A stretch of 64,000 nucleotides of DNA from Mycobacterium pinniadriaticum (lineage in GTDB: Bacteria > Actinomycetota > Actinomycetes > Mycobacteriales > Mycobacteriaceae), in the NCBI RefSeq assembly GCF_026242045.1, contig NZ_JAPJDO010000015.1, forward strand, positions 1 to 64,000. Direction: 5' to 3'. Positions within the stretch are counted from its first letter, which is position 1. Each line of letters starts with the position of its first letter. A model generated the notes under the pieces. The model saw only the letters and a list, made by a program, of their open reading frames with translations, did not search any database and had not been told where the DNA came from. A program made the position numbers and the translations under genes. Shown piece after piece: positions 18,447 through 27,611 of the stretch.

Positions 18447-18578
18447 GTCTCAACCGTACTCACCCTGCGTCGCCCGTCGCCAACTGGCGATCACGCTGTC
18501 AGTGAACCTGGCCCGCGGAGGGCGCCGTCTGTTCCCCGGGTCGCTTCGCTCCTGCCCGCCGGATCTAGTCTTGGCGGC

Positions 18579-19601
18579 GTGAACAGGCGGATTCTGACGC
18601 TGATGACGGCGCTGGTGCCGATCGTCGTCTTCGGCGTGCTGCTGGCGGTCGTGACGGTGCCCTTCGTGTCGCTGGGTCCCGGGCCCACCTTCAACACCCT
18701 CGGCGAGGTCGACGGCAAGCAGGTGGTGGCCATCAACGGCATCGACACCCACCCCACCTCGGGGCACCTGAACATGACCACCGTCGCGCAGCGGGACGGC
18801 CTGACCCTGGGACAGGCGCTGACCCTGTGGGTGTCCGGCCGCGAGCAGCTGGTGCCGCGCGACCTGGTGTTTCCGCCGGACAAGTCGCGTGAGGACGTCG
18901 AAAAGGACCAGGACGCCGACTTCAAGAACTCCGAGGACGCCGCCGAATACGCCGCACTCGGATACCTGAAGTACCCCGACGCGGTGCGGGTGGCGAAGGT
19001 CAACGACCCTGGTCCGTCGGCGGGCAAACTGCAGGCGGGTGACGCCATCGCCGCCGTCGACGGCAAGCCGGTGGCCAATCTGGCCGAGTTCACCGGGTTG
19101 ATGAAGGACACCAAGCCGGGTCAGGAGATCGCTATCGACTACCGCCGCAAGAACGCCCCGGCCGGTACCGCGCGCATCACCTTGGGTGCCAGTCCGGATC
19201 GTGACTCCGGCTTGCTGGGCGTGTCGGTGCTGGACGCGCCGTGGGCCCCGTTCAGCATCGACTTCAACCTGGCCAATGTCGGCGGGCCGTCGGCGGGGCT
19301 GATGTTCAGCCTGGCCGTGATCGACAAGCTGACCACAGGTGACCTCAACGGATCGAAGTTCATCGCGGGCACCGGGACGATCAACGAGGAGGGCAAGGTC
19401 GGTCCGATCGGCGGCATCACCCACAAGATGTTGGCGGCTCAGGAAGCCGGGGCGAGCGTCTTCCTGGTGCCCGCCGACAACTGCGACGAGGCCAAGTCGA
19501 TGCGCGAGGACCGCATGGAGCTGGTCAAGGTGGACACCTTGGCCGGGGCCGTCGACTCGCTGCACACGCTGACCTCCGGCGGACGCCCGCCCAGCTGCTA
19601 A
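18579..19601 (+). CDS. Membrane-anchored PDZ/Lon-type protease (YlbL family)
   Basis: A 340-residue protein with one N-terminal membrane anchor (about residues 4-30), a PDZ domain in the middle (around 140-200) and a C-terminal Lon-type S16 domain. The catalytic Ser-Lys dyad is visible as S238 in GGPSAGL and K283 in GGITHKM, 45 residues apart as in Lon. No ATPase module is present. The start is GTG at 18579. It matches Rv3194c and precedes the UPF0182 gene. Probable role: ATP-independent envelope proteolysis. Confidence 0.9.
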   Translation: MNRRILTLMTALVPIVVFGVLLAVVTVPFVSLGPGPTFNTLGEVDGKQVVAINGIDTHPTSGHLNMTTVAQRDGLTLGQALTLWVSGREQLVPRDLVFPPDKSREDVEKDQDADFKNSEDAAEYAALGYLKYPDAVRVAKVNDPGPSAGKLQAGDAIAAVDGKPVANLAEFTGLMKDTKPGQEIAIDYRRKNAPAGTARITLGASPDRDSGLLGVSVLDAPWAPFSIDFNLANVGGPSAGLMFSLAVIDKLTTGDLNGSKFIAGTGTINEEGKVGPIGGITHKMLAAQEAGASVFLVPADNCDEAKSMREDRMELVKVDTLAGAVDSLHTLTSGGRPPSC

Positions 19602-19704
19602 CCCGTCGCTGCAGGACAGGCCGGTCGCGCGGGTGCGTAGAGTTGTGGCCGTACTGCTGCAACGGTGCGGCGTGGCCGCCCGACGAGACCCAGGAGTCTG
19701 ACAG

Positions 19705-22704
19705 GTGAGTATGCGGCCCGGCGCCCGGATGCCGAAGCTGACTCGGCGCAGCCGGATTCTGATCGGTGTAGCGCTGACGGTCGTGGTGCTGTTGTTGGTG
19801 GGGCCACGGTTCATCGACGCCTATGTGGACTGGCTGTGGTTCGGCGAGCTGGGTTACCGCTCGGTGTTCACCACGGTGCTGGTTACCCGCCTCATCGTGT
19901 TCCTGGTGGCCACGGTGCTGGTCGGGGCGATCGTGTTCGCCGGCCTGGCGCTGGCCTACCGAACCCGGCCGGTGTTCGTGCCGACCGCCGGTCCCAATGA
20001 CCCGGTGGCGCGCTACCGCACCGCGGTGATGGCGCGGCTGAAGCTGTTCGGCATCGGGGTGCCCGCCGTGATCGGTGTGCTGGCCGGTGCTGTCGCACAG
20101 AGCTACTGGGCGCGGGTGCAGCTGTTCCTGCACGGCGGCGACTTCGGGGTCACCGACCCGCAGTTCGGCAAGGATCTCGGCTTCTACGCTTTCGACCTGC
20201 CCTTCTACCGGCTGGTGTTGTCGTATCTGTTCGTCGCGGTGTTCCTGGCGTTCCTGGCGAATCTGGTCAGCCACTACGTCTTCGGGGGGATCCGGCTGGC
20301 CGGTCGTAGTGGTGTGCTGAGCCGCCCGGCCCGCATCCAGCTGGTTGCCCTGATCGGGACGCTGGTGCTGCTCAAGGCGGTCGCCTATTGGTTCGATCGC
20401 TACGAATTGCTCAGCCACACCCGCACCGGTAAGCCGTTCACCGGTGCCGGCTACACCGACATCAACGCGGTGCTGCCCGCCAAGCTGATCCTGATGGCGA
20501 TCGCGCTGATCTGTGCGGCCGCGGTGTTCTCCGCGCTGGTGTTGCGCGACTTGCGCATTCCGGCGATCGGTCTGGTGCTGCTGCTGCTGAGCTCGCTGAT
20601 CATCGGGGCGGGCTGGCCGCTGGTGGTCGAGCAGATCAGCGTCAAACCCAATGCGGCGCAGAAGGAAAGCGAATACATCAGTCGCAGTATCGCCGCGACC
20701 AGGCAGGCCTACGGCCTGACCGGCGAGCATGTGACCTACCGGGACTACAGCGGCACCGCGGAGACCACCGCCCAGCAGGTGGCTAACGACCGGGCCACCA
20801 CGTCGAACATCCGGGTGCTCGACCCGACGATCATCAGCCCGGCATTCACCCAATTCCAACAGGGCAAGAACTTCTACTACTTCCCCGACCAGCTGTCGAT
20901 CGACCGGTATCTGGGACCCGACGGGAACCTGCGTGACTACGTGGTGGCCGCCCGTGAGCTCAACCCCGACCGGCTGCAGGACAACCAGCGGGACTGGATC
21001 AACCGGCACACCGTCTACACCCACGGCAACGGCTTCATCGCCTCGCCGGCGAACACAGTGCGCGGAATCGCCAACGACCCCAACCAGAATGGCGGCTATC
21101 CGGAGTTCCTGGCCAGCGTCGTCGGCGCCAACGGCAAAGTCATCTCGCCCGGACCGGCCCCGCTGGATCAGCCGCGCATCTACTTCGGCCCGGTCATCTC
21201 CAACACCCCGGCCGACTACGCGATCGTCGGTAAGAACGGCATCGACCGCGAATACGACTACGAGACCAACACCGAGACCAAGAACTACACCTACACCGGC
21301 GCCGGTGGTGTCCCGATCGGCAACTGGCTGGCGCGCAGCGTGTTCGCCGCAAAGTTCGCCGAGCGGAACTTCTTGTTCTCCAACGTGATCGGCGAAAACA
21401 GCAAGATCCTGTTCAACCGTGATCCAGCCGAGCGGGTGAAGGCGGTGGCGCCGTGGCTGACCACCGACAGCACGGTGTATCCGGCCATCGTCAACAAGCG
21501 GATGGTGTGGATCATCGACGGTTACACCACCTTGGACAACTATCCGTACTCGGAGTCGACGTCGTTGTCGTCGGCCACCGCCGACTCCAACGAGGTGGCG
21601 GTCAACCGGTTGGCGCCGGACAAGCAGGTGTCCTACATCCGCAACTCGGTGAAGGCCACCGTCGACGCCTACGACGGCACCGTGACGTTGTACGCCCAGG
21701 ACGAGAGCGACCCGGTGCTGCAGGCGTGGATGAAGGTGTTCCCGGGCACGGTCAAGCCCAAGAGCGACATCTCGCCGGATCTGGCTGCGCACCTGCGCTA
21801 TCCGGAAGATCTGTTCAAGGTGCAGCGCATGCTGCTGGCCAGGTACCACGTCGATGACCCGGTGACGTTCTTCTCCACCTCGGATTTCTGGGACGTGCCG
21901 CTGGATCCGAACCCGACGGCCAGCAGCTACCAGCCGCCGTATTACATCGTCGCCAAAGACCTTGCCCGCAACAATAATTCGGCGTCATTCCAGCTGACCA
22001 CCGCAATGAACCGGTTCCGGCGCGACTTTTTGGCCGCCTACATCAGCGCCAGCTCGGATCCCGACACGTACGGCAAGATCACGGTGCTGACAATTCCGGG
22101 TCAGGTCAACGGTCCGAAGTTGGCGTTCAACGCGATCAGTACCGACACCGCAGTCAGCCAAGACCTGGGTGTGATCGGCCGCGACAACCAGAACCGAATC
22201 CGGTGGGGCAATCTGCTGACTCTGCCGGTGGGCCAGGGCGGTCTGCTGTACGTGTCACCGGTGTACGCCTCACCGGGCACCAGTGACGCCGCGTCGTCCT
22301 ATCCCCGGTTGATCCGGGTGGCGATGATGTACACCGACAAGGTCGGCTACGGTCCGACCGTGAGTACCGCGCTGGACGGCATCTTCGGTGCCGGGGCGGG
22401 TGCGACGGCCACCGGTCCCGCACCGGCCAATGCGCCGGGCGGTCAGCCGCAGGGCAATCGTCCGCCGGCGGCCACCCCGGCTCCGGCGGCGGGCAGCGCA
22501 CCCGAGGTGCCCACACCGGTCGCGACGCCCCCCGGATCGGGCGCCCCGACGTCGCTGTCGTCGGCCAAGGCGGCCGCGTTGGCCGATGTCGAGTCCGCGC
22601 TCGGCGCCGTGCAGGAAGCCCAACGCAATGGCAATTTCTCCGATTACGGGGATGCGCTGCAGCGCCTCGATGACGCGATGAAGAAGTACAACACAGCCAA
22701 GTAG
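19705..22704 (+). CDS. UPF0182 large membrane protein (Rv3193c-like)
   Basis: A 999-residue protein with about seven N-terminal membrane helices within residues 1-310, then a large extracytoplasmic domain containing the conserved blocks typical of UPF0182 (for example NFYYFPDQLS and YPYSES). The C-terminal 100 residues are Pro/Ala-rich then helical. The biochemical role is unknown. The start is GTG at 19705 after AGGAG; a TAGAGT -10-like box lies at 19638. Same order as in M. tuberculosis. Confidence 0.92.
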   Translation: MSMRPGARMPKLTRRSRILIGVALTVVVLLLVGPRFIDAYVDWLWFGELGYRSVFTTVLVTRLIVFLVATVLVGAIVFAGLALAYRTRPVFVPTAGPNDPVARYRTAVMARLKLFGIGVPAVIGVLAGAVAQSYWARVQLFLHGGDFGVTDPQFGKDLGFYAFDLPFYRLVLSYLFVAVFLAFLANLVSHYVFGGIRLAGRSGVLSRPARIQLVALIGTLVLLKAVAYWFDRYELLSHTRTGKPFTGAGYTDINAVLPAKLILMAIALICAAAVFSALVLRDLRIPAIGLVLLLLSSLIIGAGWPLVVEQISVKPNAAQKESEYISRSIAATRQAYGLTGEHVTYRDYSGTAETTAQQVANDRATTSNIRVLDPTIISPAFTQFQQGKNFYYFPDQLSIDRYLGPDGNLRDYVVAARELNPDRLQDNQRDWINRHTVYTHGNGFIASPANTVRGIANDPNQNGGYPEFLASVVGANGKVISPGPAPLDQPRIYFGPVISNTPADYAIVGKNGIDREYDYETNTETKNYTYTGAGGVPIGNWLARSVFAAKFAERNFLFSNVIGENSKILFNRDPAERVKAVAPWLTTDSTVYPAIVNKRMVWIIDGYTTLDNYPYSESTSLSSATADSNEVAVNRLAPDKQVSYIRNSVKATVDAYDGTVTLYAQDESDPVLQAWMKVFPGTVKPKSDISPDLAAHLRYPEDLFKVQRMLLARYHVDDPVTFFSTSDFWDVPLDPNPTASSYQPPYYIVAKDLARNNNSASFQLTTAMNRFRRDFLAAYISASSDPDTYGKITVLTIPGQVNGPKLAFNAISTDTAVSQDLGVIGRDNQNRIRWGNLLTLPVGQGGLLYVSPVYASPGTSDAASSYPRLIRVAMMYTDKVGYGPTVSTALDGIFGAGAGATATGPAPANAPGGQPQGNRPPAATPAPAAGSAPEVPTPVATPPGSGAPTSLSSAKAAALADVESALGAVQEAQRNGNFSDYGDALQRLDDAMKKYNTAK

Positions 22705-22725
22705 CAGCTGGGGCGGGGTGCGGGC

Positions 22726-23637
22726 ATGCGTGAGTTGGTCGTGCTCGGCACCGCCAGCCAGGTGCCGACCCGCTACCGCAACCACAACGGGTACCTGCTG
22801 CGCTGGGACGACGAAGGCGTGTTGTTCGATCCCGGTGAGGGAACTCAGCGTCAGATGGTGCTGGCCGGTGTCGCCACCAGCGCGGTAAACCGGTTGTGCC
22901 TGACGCATTTCCACGGCGACCACTGCCTCGGGGTACCGGGTGTCATCCAGCGGGCGTCACTGGACCGGGTGGGTCATCGGATGGTGGCGCACTTTCCGGC
23001 GTCCGGGCGGGAGTATTTCGCCCGGCTGCGGCACGCCTCGGTGTTCTACGACACCGTCGACGTGCGGGAGGAGCCGGTCGCGGCGGACGGGACGGTGGCG
23101 GTCGGTGCGTTCGGTGTTCTCGAGGCCCGGGCACTTGACCACTCGACCGACGTGTTCGGCTACCGGCTCGTCGAGCCCGACGGCCGCCGGTTCGTCCCGG
23201 AGCTGTTGTCCCGCTTCGGGATCGGCGGTGCGGCGGTCGGTGAGCTGGACCGGGCCGGCTCCATCCGGGTGGGGGACCGGGTCATCGGCGTGGAGCAGGT
23301 CAGCGAGCCACGGCGCGGTCAGCGGTTCGCGTTCGTGATGGATACCCGGCTGTGCGACGGGGTGTACGCGCTGGCCGACGGCGCGGACATGCTGGTGATC
23401 GAGGCGACGTTCCTGGCCGAGGACGAGGACCTGGCGCAGCGGTACGGGCACCTGACCGCCCGGCAGGCGGCTCGGGTGGCGGCCGACTGCGGGGTGCGCA
23501 TGCTGGTGCTGACGCACTTCTCGCAGCGGTATGTCGACGCCGCCGCCCACTACGCCGACGAGGCCGGCGCGGTGTTCTCCGGTGAGATCGTGGTGGCCGA
23601 GGATCTGATGCGCGTGCCGGTGCCCGCGCGGCGTTAG
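22726..23637 (+). CDS. rnz: RNase Z-like metallo-beta-lactamase fold protein
   Basis: A 303-residue protein of the RNase Z/ElaC family, like Rv2407. The metal motif is THFHGDH (H61, H63, D65, H66), preceded by the RNase Z signature FDPGEGTQRQM (34-44); later ligands lie in FVMDTR and LTHFSQRY. RNase Z cleaves 3-prime trailers of tRNA precursors that lack CCA, which fits the tRNA gene 800 bp downstream whose mature end is not followed by CCA. The stop overlaps the convergent lipoprotein gene by four bases. Confidence 0.9.
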   Translation: MRELVVLGTASQVPTRYRNHNGYLLRWDDEGVLFDPGEGTQRQMVLAGVATSAVNRLCLTHFHGDHCLGVPGVIQRASLDRVGHRMVAHFPASGREYFARLRHASVFYDTVDVREEPVAADGTVAVGAFGVLEARALDHSTDVFGYRLVEPDGRRFVPELLSRFGIGGAAVGELDRAGSIRVGDRVIGVEQVSEPRRGQRFAFVMDTRLCDGVYALADGADMLVIEATFLAEDEDLAQRYGHLTARQAARVAADCGVRMLVLTHFSQRYVDAAAHYADEAGAVFSGEIVVAEDLMRVPVPARR

Positions 23638-24278
23638 GACGCGAGTTGTCCCACGCGCAGTGCGATGGCCTGCTTTTGGCCGACGTTGGTGACGAAGTCC
23701 GCAGCGGCCGGCTGGCCGGGCAGACCGTCGAACTCGATGCGGGCCAGCATCGACCCCTCGGTGAACAGCAGCACGGTCACCGACTTCGTCCCGTCGGGGG
23801 AGTTGCCCGACACCACGGTGCCGCCGGTGCCCACGATGGAGGTGCGCGCCGGGCCGGGGTTCACCGATTTGGCGAGGCTGGCCTGCGCCTCGGCGAGCGC
23901 GGACGGTCCCGCGGCGGGGTCGTCGAGCGCCACGATGAGGATGCTGACGGCCTTGGTCTGCTCCTGGTTGACGATCAGCACCTCGGCGCCGGGTCGGGTG
24001 TCGGGGTTCGGCGTCGGGGGCTGGGCGGTGTAGGCGTCGCCGGCCGTGGAGATGTCCCGTGCCTCGAGCAGCAGCCGGGTGTAGTCGACCTTGGTGCCCT
24101 TCGGCTTGGTGCTGGTCGTCGTTGTGGTGGCGGTCACGCCGGGTAGCGCAGAAGTGGACGACGCGGATTTACCTGTCGTAAGGCCGGATTCACCGTCGCA
24201 GCTGGTCGCGCCGAGGGTGACGGCGGCGATCATCGCGATCGCGGCGCCGCGGGTGGCGTGGTGTCTCTTCATGTCCAT
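23634..24278 (-). CDS. Putative lipoprotein
   Basis: A 214-residue exported protein. The signal peptide ends in a lipobox LGATSC (Cys at about residue 27), then a Ser/Thr-rich linker (TATTTTTSTKPKG) and a compact alpha/beta domain with no further cysteines. The start may be ATG 24278 or ATG 24272. I cannot name a family. It is divergent from the tRNA-Met and ends overlapping the RNase Z gene. Confidence 0.75.
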   Translation of the reverse strand: MDMKRHHATRGAAIAMIAAVTLGATSCDGESGLTTGKSASSTSALPGVTATTTTTSTKPKGTKVDYTRLLLEARDISTAGDAYTAQPPTPNPDTRPGAEVLIVNQEQTKAVSILIVALDDPAAGPSALAEAQASLAKSVNPGPARTSIVGTGGTVVSGNSPDGTKSVTVLLFTEGSMLARIEFDGLPGQPAAADFVTNVGQKQAIALRVGQLAS

Positions 24279-24394
24279 CCGAGCCTGTCGAGTTCTTTTG
24301 TAAGAAGCAAGTTAAAACCCCTGGCTGTGACGAACGCGATCTTCCTGCTGTGGAGTGCGCTGGATGGGCCACGTTGGGGCTCTGAGCAGCCGAT

Positions 24395-24424
24395 TTGGAA
24401 GCGCTGCTCGACGTTCGGTAACGT
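24395..24424 (+). promoter_or_regulatory. Promoter of the initiator tRNA
   Basis: TTGGAA (24395-24400) and TAACGT (24419-24424) are separated by 18 bases, ending 12 bases before the tRNA. This is a good sigma-70-type match for a stable RNA gene. Confidence 0.6.
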
Positions 24425-24436
24425 TGCGTTCACCAA

Positions 24437-24510
24437 CGCGGGGTGGAGCAGCTCGGTAGCTCGCTGGGCTCATAACCCAGAGGTCGCAGGTTCGAATCCT
24501 GTCCCCGCTA
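24437..24510 (+). tRNA. Initiator tRNA-Met (CAU)
   Basis: A 74-nt tRNA without encoded CCA. The anticodon loop is CTCATAA in a stem CTGGG/CCCAG, giving the three consecutive G:C pairs diagnostic of the initiator. The acceptor stem CGCGGGG/CCCCGCT leaves an unpaired C1:T72, another initiator feature. D arm GAGC/GCTC and T arm GCAGG-TTCGAAT-CCTGT are intact. Its 3-prime end is duplicated at 30516, marking it as an integration target. Confidence 0.98.
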
Positions 24511-24528
24511 CTAGTGGAAATGGCCCTC
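24497..24528. repeat. Left attachment-type repeat (tRNA 3-prime end)
   Basis: The last 14 nt of the tRNA plus 18 nt of flank. It matches 30516-30547 in 30 of 32 positions (the two differences are T/C), in the same orientation. This is the pattern left by tRNA-targeted integration. Confidence 0.75.
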
Positions 24529-24547
24529 GGAGGAGACTCCGGGGGCC
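24522..24547 (+). terminator. tRNA terminator hairpin
   Basis: GGCCCTCGGAG (24522-24532) pairs with CTCCGGGGGCC (24537-24547) with one G:T wobble and a 4-nt loop. It lies 11 nt after the tRNA. Confidence 0.75.
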
Positions 24548-24638
24548 GATTCCGTTTGGCTTTGGGCTGTAACCCTCGTTGTGTCCGAAATCGCCTCATT
24601 CGAGAGTGTGATCTACCTCGGGATAGAGCGCGCTACTC

Positions 24639-26972
24639 CTATCGGAGCATCTTGCGTGGGTCGGGGAAGCCCATCTTCGTGTAGCCGGGGGCGCGTTTCT
24701 TCAGCGACGAGGCGATGACGGGGGTGAGTTCGTCGTGGTAGTCGTGGACGGTTGCGGTGGTCTTCGTGGGATAGGGACGGGTTACGCGGCCGACGTATTG
24801 CACGAGGCGGTTCTTGAAGGTGATCGGTGCGGCCAGGAACAAGGTGTCGAGGGCGGGGCAGTCGAAGCCTTCCCCGATGAACGAGCTGGTGCCGAGTATC
24901 ACGAGCGGCTCCGAATCAGGCGTGTGGTTGGCAAGTTGCTCGGTGATCTGGCGGCGCTCGCGAGCTTTCATGCCGCCGCTGAGGACGGTCACGGGCTTGC
25001 CGGCGGCCTTGAGCCGTTCGGTGATGGCGTTGAGGTGGTCGACCCACGTAGTAAGTACGAGGATGTTGGCCCCGGTTTCGGCGGAGGTCAGCACGTCGCC
25101 GACGATCTGGTCGAGCCGTGCTTGGTCGGCGACCAGGGCTCGATAGATTTCGGCCATTCCGCCCGGTGCGGTGGGGTCGGCGTCACCGCGGTAGTTGAAT
25201 TCGGTTGGGTGGATGTGCAGTACCGGGTGGGGCGTGAGCAGCTCGGAGCCGTCGACGGGGAGCTGTCCGGTGCTGGGCTGGTCGATGGCGACATGGTGCG
25301 AACCGAGTTGGTGATATATGAGGTCTTCGAGCCCGTCTCGGCGTTCCGGGGTTGCGGTCAGTCCCAGCCAGAATCGTGCCGGTATGTGACTGAGGACGCC
25401 GAAGAATGCGCTCGCGGCGACATGGTGGCATTCGTCCACAATCACGAATCCATAGTGGGCGGTGATATTTTCGACGTTGTCACGGCGGGCAAGCGTTGGC
25501 AGGAGTGCGATGTCCAGGATGCCGGTCGTTTTCGATCGTCCACCACCGATCTGACCGCACTTGAACCCGAGGTGGTTACTGATCCGATCGCGCCACTGAT
25601 CGGCCAGGGCTTTGCGATCGACCAGGACCAGAGTCGCGGTAGCTCTTGATTCGATGGCCGCGCAGGCGATGACCGTCTTGCCGGTACCTGGTGGCGCGAT
25701 GAGCACGCTGGTGTCCTGCGTGAGGAGCTGGCTCAGGGCAGCGGCCTGGGTGGGACGCAGCGGCGTGCCGAGGGTAAACGCGTTGTGCTCGCCGGGGACG
25801 CGCTTGTCGTCAACGCGTAGTGTGCTGTCGGCCGATTCGACGAGCTCGGTCAGCAGTGGATGCAGACCGCGGGGCAGCACAAGATCACCTTCAGGGGTTT
25901 CGTCGTAGCTGTAGAGGAATCGTGGTGTGTCCCAGGTGCTGCGGCGGGCGCGTTGGCGGACATCGAACTCGGGGTTGCGGATGGATGCGGCGTGTTTGAC
26001 GGCCGATATCATTGCTGGTCCAAGATCGTTTGCTGTCAATGTGATTCGAGAGCCGAGCTGGGCGCGGACGATAGTTGCGGGCCGCGGGACGATGCGTGAC
26101 GAGGTCGGTAGTTGCAGCCGTCGGACGTCGTGGCCGATCTGCGGGTTGGGAAGCTGGCGCGCCAGCGTGGTCACGTCTTTGGTGGACAGTCGGGCGATGC
26201 TCGACAGGTAGGCCCATTGATCCTCGTATGGTTCGAGGGTGGCGGGGTCGAGGAAGACGGTGGTGCCGTGTTGCCGGCGTTTGCCGTTCAACGGTGCGGC
26301 GATGAGATTGCCCAATCCTCGTCCGGTGTGGACGTCTTGGGAGGGAAATAAGCGGTCGTAGCTGCTCAAATGCATGCTGCCGCGCAGGCGAAATGCCTCA
26401 CCCAGCAAACTTGTCGCCATGCTTCTTGCGACCGACGCCGAGATGGCATGGGCGAAGAAAATCCAGACGTGAGCGCCTCGCCCGGACTGTGAAACCTCCA
26501 ACGCAGCTGGAATACCCTGGGAACGTGCTGCTTTCATGTATGCGAGGGCGTCAAGCATCGCGGCTTCTTTGTCGAAGTCCGCTGCGACCCACCAACAGGT
26601 GTCGTCGTCGCTGAGCGGGTACAGGCCGATGTGCGCCTCGCCGCGCAGGTGGGCATCGACGACCTCTGGAGTCAGTGGCAGGTAGGGGGCGTCGGCGCGA
26701 TTCATACCCTTGCGCCAATAGCCCTTGATCGCTGGCATCCAACCTGATCGGCCATCTCGCCGGTTCTCCCAGCGCACCGCGTAAACATCGGTGCGACAAC
26801 GGAACAGGTCGAAGAAGAACCGCATCTTGTCGTCTGAGTTCGAGCCCATGGTGACTGGTGAGGTCGGCGTTCCTGTCAGTGTTGCCTGGTCGCTGACCGC
26901 CGCCCGAGCCTGCTCCTCGCTCAATCGGAGGAGGCGACGCAGACGCGTATTGTCGGCGCGCAGTGTGTCCAA
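24639..26972 (-). CDS. TOTE-type primase-helicase fusion
   Basis: A 777-residue fusion. Residues 1-22 form a short leucine-rich coiled coil (DTLRADNTRLRRLLRL). Residues about 50-260 are an archaeo-eukaryotic primase domain of the TOTE conflict class, with the catalytic AADFD (D132, D134), SGRGAHVW (S163, H168) and NLIAAPLNG. Residues about 400-770 are an SF2 helicase with APPGTGKT (K432), VDECHH (D513, E514), LTATPER and QYVGRVTR. TOTE proteins are inferred to act in replication-linked defence or element conflict. The annotated start is TTG 26972. An AGGAG at about 26991 suggests translation may begin a few codons earlier, but no ATG or GTG is in frame there. Codon use is less GC-biased than in the core genes. 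Confidence 0.85.
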   Translation of the reverse strand: MDTLRADNTRLRRLLRLSEEQARAAVSDQATLTGTPTSPVTMGSNSDDKMRFFFDLFRCRTDVYAVRWENRRDGRSGWMPAIKGYWRKGMNRADAPYLPLTPEVVDAHLRGEAHIGLYPLSDDDTCWWVAADFDKEAAMLDALAYMKAARSQGIPAALEVSQSGRGAHVWIFFAHAISASVARSMATSLLGEAFRLRGSMHLSSYDRLFPSQDVHTGRGLGNLIAAPLNGKRRQHGTTVFLDPATLEPYEDQWAYLSSIARLSTKDVTTLARQLPNPQIGHDVRRLQLPTSSRIVPRPATIVRAQLGSRITLTANDLGPAMISAVKHAASIRNPEFDVRQRARRSTWDTPRFLYSYDETPEGDLVLPRGLHPLLTELVESADSTLRVDDKRVPGEHNAFTLGTPLRPTQAAALSQLLTQDTSVLIAPPGTGKTVIACAAIESRATATLVLVDRKALADQWRDRISNHLGFKCGQIGGGRSKTTGILDIALLPTLARRDNVENITAHYGFVIVDECHHVAASAFFGVLSHIPARFWLGLTATPERRDGLEDLIYHQLGSHHVAIDQPSTGQLPVDGSELLTPHPVLHIHPTEFNYRGDADPTAPGGMAEIYRALVADQARLDQIVGDVLTSAETGANILVLTTWVDHLNAITERLKAAGKPVTVLSGGMKARERRQITEQLANHTPDSEPLVILGTSSFIGEGFDCPALDTLFLAAPITFKNRLVQYVGRVTRPYPTKTTATVHDYHDELTPVIASSLKKRAPGYTKMGFPDPRKMLR

Positions 26973-27025
26973 CTCGCCGGGGAAATTCTCGATTCTGCTA
27001 ACGATCAGTACTCCTTGAACATCCG

Positions 27026-27598
27026 CTATCTGGCGCCGCGGATGAGATCGACGGCTTCGACCATGGCGTAACGCGCAGTGAGATGGTCCAGAATTTCGTC
27101 GACGGCGGATGGCGGCCGGGCGAATCTGGAGGACATAGCAATCACCGCCTGGCGGGCGACATCGGGGGACACGGCGACGGTGTCGGCAGCGAACTTTGCC
27201 GGTGATGTCACGGTGAGCGACTTGGGGATCTGTTGCGGTGGGAAGTCTCTTACGTTGCTCGTGACGATCACGTCCACCCCTCCGACCAGTGCCGCGGCGA
27301 CAACATGTTCGTCGTCGACGTCGGGCAGTCCGAATGTGCCTTCCAGACTTTCCCAGTTCGCCACTATGGCATCGTCGAACGCTGAATTCATCTGATCGAC
27401 GAGGCGTTGGGCTTTCTGCTCTGCCAGGACTGGGTCGTGGCCACGATGTATGAGCTTTTGCGATTCGTGGTAACGCAATTCGTCAAGGATCGCTGTTGAC
27501 CACAACGGTCGATACAAGCCCTCGATCGCCAACGACAGCAGAAAGTCGCGCTGCAGGCTGGGCCACAGCACCGAGGTGTCCAACAGCGCGGCAAACAT
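27026..27598 (-). CDS. PIN-domain toxin-like ribonuclease
   Basis: A 190-residue PIN-domain protein, likely a VapC-type RNase. Acidic residues in the expected places are D7 (LLDTSVLW), E40 (ILDEL), D95/D96 (PDVDDEH) and D118 (TSNVRDF). It follows its HTH partner on the same strand after 13 bp, the arrangement of a toxin-antitoxin pair. The start is ATG 27598; a longer reading frame upstream overlaps the antitoxin and is not favoured. The C-terminal 60 residues are helical and longer than in minimal VapC proteins. Confidence 0.85.
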   Translation of the reverse strand: MFAALLDTSVLWPSLQRDFLLSLAIEGLYRPLWSTAILDELRYHESQKLIHRGHDPVLAEQKAQRLVDQMNSAFDDAIVANWESLEGTFGLPDVDDEHVVAAALVGGVDVIVTSNVRDFPPQQIPKSLTVTSPAKFAADTVAVSPDVARQAVIAMSSRFARPPSAVDEILDHLTARYAMVEAVDLIRGAR

Positions 27599-27611
27599 TC
27601 TCGAATATGTG

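Noticed and set aside
19525..21849. 774-codon minus-strand open frame across the UPF0182 gene
   Set aside because: No domain, His/Gln/Arg-rich, antisense to a conserved membrane protein.
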